Source: an uncultured Bacteroidia bacterium (GTDB lineage: Bacteria; Bacteroidota; Bacteroidia; Bacteroidales; UBA932). Taken from it: a DNA stretch of 64,000 nt. Below are positions 35,147-45,473 of this stretch, piece after piece. The position numbers and the translations under genes were made by a program. Numbering within the stretch: the stretch's first letter is position 1; every line of letters begins with the position of its first letter. Location: contig CACZZZ010000002.1 in assembly GCA_902785825.1 (NCBI GenBank), forward strand, positions 124,001 to 188,000. The letters are read 5' to 3'. Under the pieces are notes generated by a model. It was not told where the DNA came from. It did no database searches and was given only the letters and a program-made list of their open reading frames with translations.

Positions 35147-36089
35147 TGCTTTCCTCCTTTTTTACTTCAGCGACCTTAGCTGCCTCAGCCGCCGCCGCGG
35201 CCGCGGCGGCCTCCCTGGCCTTCTTCTGGCGCTCAAGGATCCTGGCCTTCACGACCTCCTTGTCGAGCGGCTTAGGGAAATTCACTCCGTGGATGGCCCC
35301 GGTAGGACACATCGCCTCGCACTCACGGCAGAGCTTGCACTTCTCGAAGTCAATGTAAGCGACATTGTTCTCGAGAGTAATGGCGTCATGAGTACAGGTC
35401 TTCTGGCAGATTCCGCAACCGATGCAAGCGTTGGCGCAAGCTTTCTTGACGGAAGGGCCCTTATCCTTGTTGACGCAGGAGACATATTCACGCATCCCCC
35501 TGGGTCCCTTCTTCCTAAGCTCGATAATGGCCTTGGGGCAAGCCTTGGCGCAAGCTCCGCAGGCGGTACATTTCTCCTCGTCCACGACCGGAAGGCCAGT
35601 GACGGGATCCATGGATAGGGCTCCGAACTTGCACGCGGCCACGCAATCCCCGCAACCGAGGCATCCGAAGGAGCACCCGGTGTCGCCGGCATACAGCGAA
35701 GCCTTCACCTTGCAGGAGATGGACCCGTCGTACTCACTGGTCCTGGGCCTTGCCTCACAAGTGCCGTTGCAGCGAACCACAGCCACCATGGGAGCCTTCT
35801 CCTTAACCTCGTAGCCAAGAATCTCAGCCACTTTCTTCATCGTCTCGTTGCCTCCCACAGGACAATAGTGATTGTCCAGATTGGGAGCCTTCACCGCTGA
35901 GTCGGCGAAAGCATGGCAACCAGCAAAACCGCAGCCACCGCAATTCGCCCCGGGCATTGCCTTTTCCACCAGCTCGATGCGAGGATCCTCAACGACCTTG
36001 AAGCGTTGCGCGACAAGGTAGAGGGTCAACGCGAGCAGCAGGCCGAGACCCGAAATGATCGCGATGGTCCAAATAATAGTTGTTGTCAT
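35139..36089 (-). CDS. rnfB: Ion-translocating oxidoreductase complex subunit RnfB
   Basis: The ferredoxin-interacting subunit, 316 residues. An N-terminal membrane helix (IIWTIAIISGLGLLLALTLYL) is followed by the cysteine-rich CGGCGFAGCHAFADS region for a [4Fe-4S] cluster (about 50-64). Several ferredoxin domains come next, with CLGCGDCVAACKFG, CTACGACAKACPK, CIGCGICQKTC and CKLCRECEAMCPTG. The tail is alanine- and lysine-rich. It is the first rnf gene of the set and begins 16 bases after the rseC-like gene. Confidence 0.97.
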   Translation of the reverse strand: MTTTIIWTIAIISGLGLLLALTLYLVAQRFKVVEDPRIELVEKAMPGANCGGCGFAGCHAFADSAVKAPNLDNHYCPVGGNETMKKVAEILGYEVKEKAPMVAVVRCNGTCEARPRTSEYDGSISCKVKASLYAGDTGCSFGCLGCGDCVAACKFGALSMDPVTGLPVVDEEKCTACGACAKACPKAIIELRKKGPRGMREYVSCVNKDKGPSVKKACANACIGCGICQKTCTHDAITLENNVAYIDFEKCKLCRECEAMCPTGAIHGVNFPKPLDKEVVKARILERQKKAREAAAAAAAAEAAKVAEVKKEESNG

Positions 36090-36105
36090 AAATATTTATG
36101 TGATT

Positions 36106-36525
36106 TTATCTTTTCCTGATATAAAACTCATAGCCCTCGGCAAGGCGGTCCCGGCAGAGGAACAACACAAGATAGTACGCGGCGACGCCAAGGATGGACA
36201 ACCCACCAGTGGCAAGCTCGCCGAATCCAATCTTAGGCAAAGATAATATTAAAATCAGTAATATCAGCGCGGGAAGCGCGTAAGAAAGCAGAACTGCCTT
36301 CATGCCGGCCTTCCGGGCAAGACAGACTTCCACTTCTTGGCCTATCTGATAGTCAGTGGCGCCCCTGACCGGGACATCCACAATCTTCTTCTTTATCTCG
36401 GAAACGCCGCAAAGACCAGCGGCATGACATGAGGCGCAGGCGGACTCAGAGACAATCTCCACACTGACGGACTCGTTATTGAAGGCTATGATCCTGCCTT
36501 TATGAGAAACCGCCTCAGCCATCAC
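36106..36525 (-). CDS. rseC: RseC/MucC-family protein
   Basis: A 139-residue membrane protein. A short cytoplasmic N-terminal part carries CASCHAAGLCGVSE, the cysteine cluster of the RseC/MucC family, and a small beta domain; two membrane helices follow (about 76-120). In E. coli RseC works with the Rsx (Rnf-like) complex in keeping SoxR reduced, and here the gene lies directly upstream of rnfB, which fits a role as an Rnf accessory factor. Its exact function in Bacteroidota is not known. It overlaps the DUF3108 gene by 4 bases. Confidence 0.88.
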   Translation of the reverse strand: MMAEAVSHKGRIIAFNNESVSVEIVSESACASCHAAGLCGVSEIKKKIVDVPVRGATDYQIGQEVEVCLARKAGMKAVLLSYALPALILLILILSLPKIGFGELATGGLSILGVAAYYLVLFLCRDRLAEGYEFYIRKR

Positions 36526-37361
36526 TTCACGATGCTTGAGAAGGGATGTTTGAGTCCGGAGGCGTCGTAAAGGCGGCCCCGCACCTGACCTATCTTTAAA
36601 GGAGCGACGAAATACACGGGAATCCTGTTACCGTCGTCCGTCAACCAGGCGTAAAGGTCGCTTTCCCCGTCGAAGGTCTCCCCTTTCGGCATCTCGAAGC
36701 CGAACTTGTGACACCTCACGACACCCTTGCCGGAAACCTTGCGCTCTTCTATCCCATAGTACCGGAAATAAATATTCCTGATATGGTGATCGCAAGCGTA
36801 GGTCATCGGATAGCGTCCGCCGGCCTTGAGTTTGGAAGCATCCATGTTACGGATGAGGAAAAGCATGGTGGCGATGTCGTAAGTACACTCATCCTTAGGA
36901 AGTTCCACAGTGAACTCTCCTTTCCTGGAGTTATTGATCAGAGCCTCTATATGGTTCTGTTTGTAGGTGTAGAGGTTGGTACACCAGTACCCTCCCTCAC
37001 GGCAATCCCTGGTGAACTTCATCGGTTGGAACCCGTCGCAAGTGAACCAGCAGTCAAAGTCTTCCTTAAGTTTGAAGACCGACTCGTACAATTTCTGAGT
37101 CTTGCCCCTGAGAGAACCATGATAGCAGCTCTTACCGTTCAAAACAGTAGAGTCCACTTTCAATGTGGCCTGGGCGACATCAGCGTTGATCAGACCCCAT
37201 TTGTAATGGATTGTGAACACAAGTTTCTCTCCTCCCTTGAAAGCGAGATCCTTGGTGTCCACTTTGACGGGGAGACATTTCTTGCCATCAGCGGCACCGA
37301 GCGTGACGCAGGCGGCGAGCAGGGCGGCAACAGCCGTGATTGTCAGTCTAGCGAGTCTCAT
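36522..37361 (-). CDS. DUF3108 periplasmic protein
   Basis: A 279-residue protein with signal peptide MRLARLTITAVAALLAACVTLGAADG. The motif FKGGEKLVFTIHYKWGLINAD near residues 43-63 (written here as two overlapping parts, GGEKLVFTIHYKWG and HYKWGLINAD) and VARHKFGFEMPKG-like strands toward the end mark the DUF3108 family, a lipocalin-like beta protein common in Bacteroidota. The biochemical role is unknown. It overlaps dnaB at one base (37361) and rseC by 4, so it is part of a tight block, but the neighbours give no clear clue to function. Confidence 0.85.
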   Translation of the reverse strand: MRLARLTITAVAALLAACVTLGAADGKKCLPVKVDTKDLAFKGGEKLVFTIHYKWGLINADVAQATLKVDSTVLNGKSCYHGSLRGKTQKLYESVFKLKEDFDCWFTCDGFQPMKFTRDCREGGYWCTNLYTYKQNHIEALINNSRKGEFTVELPKDECTYDIATMLFLIRNMDASKLKAGGRYPMTYACDHHIRNIYFRYYGIEERKVSGKGVVRCHKFGFEMPKGETFDGESDLYAWLTDDGNRIPVYFVAPLKIGQVRGRLYDASGLKHPFSSIVK

Positions 37362-38836
37362 CAGAAATCAGGATTTTGATCGAACTCACTGTTCATTGCA
37401 GATTCCGTGCCCATCGACTCAGCCTGTGCGGCGAGGGAATCTCCAGGCTCGACAAAACGCACCTGCTCAGCCTTGAAGAGCATGTCTATATCGCAAACCT
37501 CACCGTTACGATGCTTGGCTATAATGATTTGAGTGGTTTCTTTTCCGTCAGGTGTCTCTCCAAGACCCACATAGTCCGGGCGATGGATGAATATGACCAT
37601 ATCAGCGTCCTGCTCGATTGATCCGGACTCACGAAGGTCGGAAAGCTGGGGCTTTCCTGTGCCGCCTGTCCTCTGGACAGCGTTACGGGAAAGCTGTGAC
37701 AGAGCGATGATCGGCACATTCAGCTCTTTGGCTGTCGCTTTAAGAGTCCTGGATATGGCGGCGACCTCCTGTTCCCTCAACCCTCGCAGCTCCACAGGTC
37801 CCTGCATCAGCTGGAGGTAGTCCACGATCACCAGGCGAACGTCCTTGGATTTGACAAGCCTCTTCACCTTAGTCCTGAACTCCATCAGGGGAATACTCGG
37901 GGTGTCGTCTATGTACAGCGGAGCCTTCGAGAGAGCCGCGAGCCTCGTCTCAAGCTGCTGCCAATCCCAAGGATCGAGCTTCACACCACCTTTAAGTTTG
38001 TCAGCCGGAAGACCGGACTCAGTGGTCATCAACCTCATCACCAACTGGATAGCGGACATCTCGAGAGAGAACACCGCCACTGGCATATTATGGTCCACAG
38101 CCGCGTTTCTGGCAAGGTTCAACGCGAAAGCGGTCTTACCGACGGAAGGCCTGGCCGCGAGAATGATCAAGTCAGATTTCTGCCAGCCCTGGGTCACGCG
38201 GTCAAGAGAGGGGAAACCGGAAGGGACACCGCTCAAGCCTGTCTTGTTCTGGTTCTTCTCAATCTCCCTCATCGCGTCGTTGATGATGGATCCCACCTCC
38301 TGGACATCTTTCTTAAGATTGCTCTGGATGGCGTTGTAAACCTTGGACTGGGCCTCGTCTATAAGTTGGTCAACTTTGACGGAATCGTCGTATGAGTCCC
38401 TCAATATCTCGTAAGAGGCGGTGATCAGATCCCTCTGGATGCTTTTCTGTTTGAGGATCTTGATGTAATATTCGATATGGGCGGCGGCTCCGACTTTCTC
38501 GGAAAGACCGGCCAGGACAACCGGTCCGCCTATTGCCTCAAGATTGCCCTTCTCGCGGAGCTTGGCGCTGACGGTCACAATGTCCACCGATGTGTGCTCG
38601 TTCACGAGCTCCGACATAGCCTCGTAGATCATCTTGTGACGGGGGTCGTAGAAACATGATGGAGAAAGCTCCTCAAGCGCCATATCGACGGATGAGGGCT
38701 CGATCAGCATTGCTCCGAGGACAGCCTCTTCGACTTCAAGGGCTTGAGGCGGTTTGTTCCCAATCTCAAGCCCTATAGTGTCCAGGTTGACTGCCTGGGC
38801 CTTTCTCCTTGAGGATTTTCCAGGCTGGTCAGGCAT
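37361..38836 (-). CDS. dnaB: Replicative DNA helicase DnaB
   Basis: The hexameric 5'-3' helicase that opens DNA at the replication fork. The 491-residue protein has an N-terminal primase-binding domain starting near KPPQALEVEEAVLGAMLIE, then a RecA-like motor with Walker A ARPSVGKTAFALN near residue 228 and VIVDYLQLMQG (Walker B region) near 340. The arginine and lysine sites near the end, including AKHRNGEVCDIDM, are present. Length is usual and no intein is inserted. It lies between the zinc-ribbon gene and the DUF3108 gene. Confidence 0.97.
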   Translation of the reverse strand: MPDQPGKSSRRKAQAVNLDTIGLEIGNKPPQALEVEEAVLGAMLIEPSSVDMALEELSPSCFYDPRHKMIYEAMSELVNEHTSVDIVTVSAKLREKGNLEAIGGPVVLAGLSEKVGAAAHIEYYIKILKQKSIQRDLITASYEILRDSYDDSVKVDQLIDEAQSKVYNAIQSNLKKDVQEVGSIINDAMREIEKNQNKTGLSGVPSGFPSLDRVTQGWQKSDLIILAARPSVGKTAFALNLARNAAVDHNMPVAVFSLEMSAIQLVMRLMTTESGLPADKLKGGVKLDPWDWQQLETRLAALSKAPLYIDDTPSIPLMEFRTKVKRLVKSKDVRLVIVDYLQLMQGPVELRGLREQEVAAISRTLKATAKELNVPIIALSQLSRNAVQRTGGTGKPQLSDLRESGSIEQDADMVIFIHRPDYVGLGETPDGKETTQIIIAKHRNGEVCDIDMLFKAEQVRFVEPGDSLAAQAESMGTESAMNSEFDQNPDF

Positions 38837-38848
38837 ATCTTTAAAAGT

Positions 38849-39661
38849 CTATTCGAAATCCGGATTGACGATGATCCTGCCGCAATGCTCGCAGATGATC
38901 AGCTTCTTGTTAGAGGCGATCTCGACAAGGCGCTGCGGGGTGATGGTATTGAAGCAGCCACCGCAGGAGTCCCCGTTGTAAACAGAGACGACAGCGAGGT
39001 GGTTGTGCACGCTGGCGCGGATGCGGTCGTAGGCGCTCATTGTCCTGGGGTCGATCTTGGCGGCGCACTCATTCCTCTTCGCCTGAAGTGCCTCCTCCTC
39101 CTTTGAGGTTGACTCAACGATGGTGGCGAGCTCTTCCTTCTTGGCCTTGAGATCCTCGCTTCTTACGGAAATATAATCCTTGAGGTTCTCCTGCTCCTCC
39201 TTCCTCTCCATGATGGCAGCCCTGGTGTCATTGATGGTCTTCTGGGCTATCTGACGAAGAAGTCCCTGATTCTCAATCTCTTTGTTGATGGAATCATACT
39301 CACGGCTGTTGGAGATGTCATCGAGCTGCTTCTGATACTTCTCTATCTGGAGGTCGCAATCGACAATGTTCTGCTTGTTCTCGGCGATAGTCTGGTTGTA
39401 GGCGTCGATCACAGCGGCACCCTGGGCAAGGCGGGCCTTCAGTTCAGCCACCTCACTCTCAAGAGCCTCGACCTCGGCAGGGAGCTCGCCGCGGAGCTGG
39501 ACGATCTTATCGATCGCCGAGTCTGCCTCCTGAAGTGCGTAGAGCGTCTTGAGTTTCTCCTCGACGCTGATCTCGGAGTCGGCGAAATTCTTTTGCAGGG
39601 AAACGAAGGTCTCCCTCTGGTCTATAGGTGTCTCGACTTTCTTGATTTTCTTGGTTGCCAT
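38849..39661 (-). CDS. Zinc-ribbon coiled-coil protein (C4-type, DUF164-like)
   Basis: A 270-residue protein. Most of it (about 20-205) is a long charged coiled coil (SEVAELKARLAQ, DCDLQIEKYQKQLDD, KEEQENLKDYISV). The C-terminal 60 residues form a zinc ribbon with two Cys pairs, CGGCFNTI and CEHCGRIIV, four residues that can bind one zinc ion. Such proteins resemble bacterial CT398/FlgZ-like or DUF164 proteins; proposed roles involve interactions with secretion or RNA polymerase factors, but none is proven for this group. It lies directly upstream of dnaB. Confidence 0.9.
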   Translation of the reverse strand: MATKKIKKVETPIDQRETFVSLQKNFADSEISVEEKLKTLYALQEADSAIDKIVQLRGELPAEVEALESEVAELKARLAQGAAVIDAYNQTIAENKQNIVDCDLQIEKYQKQLDDISNSREYDSINKEIENQGLLRQIAQKTINDTRAAIMERKEEQENLKDYISVRSEDLKAKKEELATIVESTSKEEEALQAKRNECAAKIDPRTMSAYDRIRASVHNHLAVVSVYNGDSCGGCFNTITPQRLVEIASNKKLIICEHCGRIIVNPDFE

Positions 39662-39683
39662 AGTAGCTTTGAAATCTGACTAA

Positions 39684-40463
39684 CTAATAATAAAAAACCG
39701 GATTACTCGCCCCAAGCTTCACGCTGGTACGGACTGCAAAGGTAGGAAATTTTTTCCTTAAGAGAGAAAATAATACATCGCAAATTTCCACTTCCCCCTC
39801 GAAATGGCCTATATCCATGACCATAAATCCTTTAGGAGTGAAGAAATGATGGTACGAGATGTCCCCGCAAAGATATGCCTGGGCACCCGACTCCATAGCT
39901 TTTGAGATCAGTGAGGATCCGGAGCCACCGCACATCGCGACCCGCTCCACCGGGATATCCAAAGGACGTGAGCAACGAGCCACTGAAAGCCCGAGACGGC
40001 TTTTGACGAACTCGATGAACGCTTCAGCCCCCATCGGCTCCGGGAGATCCCCGACGGCTCCCAGACCTATTCCATCACCCTCTTCATCAAGGACAGTGAC
40101 ATCCTTAAGGCCAAGACGCCTTGCCATAGTTCCGCTGACTCCGCCGATAACCTTGTCCGCGGTCGTGTGGGCGGCATAAACCGCTATCCCCGCGGAAACG
40201 GCCTTAATGACTGTCTCACCAGTCGGATCATCGGGAGATATCCTCTTCAACCCGCCGAAAATAAGCGGATGATGAGTGATAATCATATCCATCCCGGAGG
40301 CCACAGCCTCGTCAACAAGCTCCGGGGTGCAGTCAAATCCGACCAAAACCCCATGGACCTCCTGGTCTGGGGAACCGACTATCAGCCCGCTGTTGTCCCA
40401 ACTCTCCTGAACCGAAAGTGGCGCGAAATCCTCTATGGCCGAGGTAATATCCCTGACCCTCAT
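39684..40463 (-). CDS. Nif3-like dinuclear metal-centre protein
   Basis: A 259-residue member of the NIF3/YbgI family, which forms a hexameric ring with two metal ions per subunit. Metal ligands are seen in ITHHPLIFGGL near residue 60 (His-His), in AHTTAD near 95 and in DIGHFEGE near 218, together with ESWDNSGLIVGSP at the N-terminus. The function is not firmly known; YbgI-type proteins are often called GTP cyclohydrolase 1 type 2 by homology, which I would not rely on. It is the short form without the PII-like insert. Overlaps the MerR-like gene by 4 bases. Confidence 0.92.
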   Translation of the reverse strand: MRVRDITSAIEDFAPLSVQESWDNSGLIVGSPDQEVHGVLVGFDCTPELVDEAVASGMDMIITHHPLIFGGLKRISPDDPTGETVIKAVSAGIAVYAAHTTADKVIGGVSGTMARRLGLKDVTVLDEEGDGIGLGAVGDLPEPMGAEAFIEFVKSRLGLSVARCSRPLDIPVERVAMCGGSGSSLISKAMESGAQAYLCGDISYHHFFTPKGFMVMDIGHFEGEVEICDVLFSLLRKKFPTFAVRTSVKLGASNPVFYY

Positions 40464-40777
40464 AACGATTTTCTCACCTCCACCAGCTGGTTACGGATCT
40501 CTTTCAGGCTATCCAAAGCCTTTACCCGACCCTCAATCTTCTTTCTCTCCGCCGAGAGTTTCTTCGACGCTCCTTCAAGCGTGAGCCCTTGCTCCTTGAC
40601 AAGAAGGTGGATCTGCTTGAGACAATCCACGTCTTCCGCGGTGTACAGGCGGTTGCCTTTAGCGTTTCTCTTGGGTTTGATGTACTTCGGGAAAGAATTG
40701 GACCAGAAACGGACAAGGGAAGTGCTCTCCCCCAAAAGATCCGAAACCTCTCCGATAGTGTAATATAATTTATCCAT
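40460..40777 (-). CDS. MerR-family DNA-binding regulator
   Basis: A 105-residue protein. Residues 4-70 are the winged helix of MerR proteins (YTIGEVSDLLGESTSLVRFW and KGNRLYTAEDVDCL), followed by a short helical part rich in charged residues (KKLSAERKKIEGRV) that would dimerise. It lacks a metal- or drug-binding domain, so no ligand can be proposed. Short forms like this are common in Bacteroidota upstream of M23 peptidase genes or nif3-like genes. The target is unknown; the adjacent block is a candidate. Confidence 0.9.
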   Translation of the reverse strand: MDKLYYTIGEVSDLLGESTSLVRFWSNSFPKYIKPKRNAKGNRLYTAEDVDCLKQIHLLVKEQGLTLEGASKKLSAERKKIEGRVKALDSLKEIRNQLVEVRKSL

Positions 40778-40791
40778 ATCTGTTTTTAAGA

Positions 40792-41751
40792 TTAGTCCAT
40801 TGACTGGCCGGTGTTGGATGACATGAACAACATCCCGATATAATCCTCCGGAGAGACGGAGGCGAACATGAAATTCAAGGGATCAAGGCGGGCGGAATCC
40901 TTTAGCACCTCATAATGAAGGTGCGGGGCAAAAGAGTTTCCTGACATACCGACTTGACCTATCTGCTTACCTCTCAACACCTTCTGACCTTTACTCACTC
41001 TCGTGTTCTCAAGATGGGCGTACCTCGTCACATAACCGCTGCCGTGATCTATGGCGACAACATTGCCCAGACCTTTTGTGGAATGGTCAACATATTTCAC
41101 GACCCCGTCAGCCGACGCGTAAACTGGTTCACCCTGCTGGGAAATCAGGTCGAGGCCCCAGTGGTCCGAGGGAACCTTATAGAAAGGATTGATCCTTTTC
41201 CCCACTGTCGCCCCGGTCCTCGCATACGAGAAATCACGCAAAGGATTGGTCAACGGAGGAAGGGACTTCACGCCTCCGCTGTCAAGAGCCGCCATAACCG
41301 TCGCGAAATTCGACTCGATACGTGTCGATGCCTCCTCCAGCAAATCTATCTTCTTCCCCACATATTCTATTATATCCTTGTCCTCAACCGAATCTATAAC
41401 AGACAGCAACCCCTCGGGATACATGCCGCCAAGCTCAGGGGAATCCGAGTTGAAGAGTTGCCTGTAGATCTCGCTGTCTTTCTCTTTCAAACCGTCCAGC
41501 ACGTCTCCCACAAGGCTCTCCTTCCGGAGCAACTCGTCGTAGGTGCGCTGGTACATCTGGATCTCGCGCTTGAGTTTACGCTCCGAGTCTGTGTTCACAA
41601 CCAGGGAGAATACGATATAATACACAACGGCGAGAGAGGCGGTCACGAGAAAATATCTCATGGCCTTCCAGAACATCGACCAAACGGAACGGGTCACCTT
41701 ACGGAACTCCATCCGGGTCTTGTCGAACACGTATCTCTCCTTGCCCGCCAT
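40792..41751 (-). CDS. Membrane-anchored M23 (LytM) peptidase, copy 2
   Basis: A 319-residue protein with one membrane helix near residues 28-52 (MRYFLVTASLAVVYYIVFSLV), a periplasmic coiled coil (about 60-150) and a LytM endopeptidase domain. Catalytic residues are intact: the zinc ligands H and D in DHWGLDL and the HxH in PHLHYEV, plus YAHLEN. It would cut peptide cross-links in peptidoglycan or regulate amidases. It is paralogous to the next gene upstream (41764-42768), from which it is separated by 12 bases. A D-x-H-x-G variation in the first motif is the main difference in the active-site region. Confidence 0.92.
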   Translation of the reverse strand: MAGKERYVFDKTRMEFRKVTRSVWSMFWKAMRYFLVTASLAVVYYIVFSLVVNTDSERKLKREIQMYQRTYDELLRKESLVGDVLDGLKEKDSEIYRQLFNSDSPELGGMYPEGLLSVIDSVEDKDIIEYVGKKIDLLEEASTRIESNFATVMAALDSGGVKSLPPLTNPLRDFSYARTGATVGKRINPFYKVPSDHWGLDLISQQGEPVYASADGVVKYVDHSTKGLGNVVAIDHGSGYVTRYAHLENTRVSKGQKVLRGKQIGQVGMSGNSFAPHLHYEVLKDSARLDPLNFMFASVSPEDYIGMLFMSSNTGQSMD

Positions 41752-41763
41752 AGTTATAGAATA

Positions 41764-42768
41764 TTACCTGCGAGTCACAGTGAATGAGCGTCTTTGCGGG
41801 GTGTCGTCCTTTTCGGCGTTACGGCTTTCCACCATAGCGATATATTCCTGTTTGGACATCGACAGATCAAAATAGTTCATAGGATTAACCCTCTCTCCCT
41901 TGTAGAAGACCTCATAGTGGAGATGGGGACCGCTTGCCCTTCCAGACTGGCCGCTCTCCCCTATCTTGTCTCCTCTCTTCACTTTCATACCTTCTATTAC
42001 TGTCATCCTGTCAAGATGGGCGTAACGGGTCTTGTAACCGAAACCATGGTCTATGTCCACACAGTTGCCGTAACCGAAAAAGTCAAACGCCACAGCTTCC
42101 ACAACCCCGTCTCCGGTAGCGTAAACCGGATTGCCGGGCTTCATCGCCAGATCCACTCCGGTGTGGAGTTTTGAGTTGCCTGTAAAAGGATCCGACCTGT
42201 ACCCGAACAGGCTTGTCAGGGTGTATTTTGACGGGTCGGGGATTATAGGCGGAACCGCCGGGATGCAGGACACCATGTCCCCAGCCCTTCTGGAGACAGC
42301 GGCGACCTCATCGAAAGACTTGCTCTGGACATAGGTCATCCTGGTGATGCGGTCTAACCTCAACAATGTGTTTTTCAACGAATTCGATGACTCGAGACCA
42401 TCCAGATATGAATATCGGTCCACTCCCCCGATGCCGGCTGTCCTGACAGACATGGGAATCTCGTTCATTCCGTAGATGGACCGGTAAATGTCGTCATCCC
42501 TGATCTGAAGCTCGTCGAGATTGCTCTCGTAGCGGTCGAGCCTGGAGTTCATCAGCGAGATTTTGGCGTCCCAGCGAGCTTTCTCAGCCTTGAGCAAAGC
42601 GGTTTTAGGGAGATCCATCCCGAACACGGACGTGAACACCCACAGATAAAGCACCGACAGCGCCAAGCTGCCGGCCACAAGAAGGAGTCCCTTCAGGAGC
42701 TTCGATCGCAAGGACACTTCCTTGATCTCGTAGAGGAGGGTCTCCGGATTGAGAATATACTTTCTCAT
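41764..42768 (-). CDS. Membrane-anchored M23 (LytM) peptidase, copy 1
   Basis: A 334-residue protein with the same plan as its neighbour: basic N-terminus, one membrane helix (GLLLVAGSLALSVLYLWVF, about 28-46), coiled coil (about 60-170) and LytM domain. The zinc site is intact (LHTGVDLA and PHLHYEV), as is KTRYAHLDRM. It is the first gene of the long minus-strand block that runs to rnfA and the barrel protein, and is divergent from alaS with 86 bases between. A tandem pair of such M23 proteins next to alaS is common in Bacteroidota, as far as I recall; separate roles are not known. Confidence 0.93.
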   Translation of the reverse strand: MRKYILNPETLLYEIKEVSLRSKLLKGLLLVAGSLALSVLYLWVFTSVFGMDLPKTALLKAEKARWDAKISLMNSRLDRYESNLDELQIRDDDIYRSIYGMNEIPMSVRTAGIGGVDRYSYLDGLESSNSLKNTLLRLDRITRMTYVQSKSFDEVAAVSRRAGDMVSCIPAVPPIIPDPSKYTLTSLFGYRSDPFTGNSKLHTGVDLAMKPGNPVYATGDGVVEAVAFDFFGYGNCVDIDHGFGYKTRYAHLDRMTVIEGMKVKRGDKIGESGQSGRASGPHLHYEVFYKGERVNPMNYFDLSMSKQEYIAMVESRNAEKDDTPQRRSFTVTRR

Positions 42769-42854
42769 ACCTCGCGAATATACCTTTTTTTGCTATAAAT
42801 CGCTAAAATTGTTATAATTTTGCCATTTCCGTGCCAAACAATAACGGATAAGAG

Positions 42855-45473
<2,619 letters not shown>

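Noticed and set aside
30995..36089. An Nqr rather than Rnf complex
   Set aside because: RnfB with several ferredoxin domains and RnfC with two [4Fe-4S] motifs are present, and NqrF is absent.
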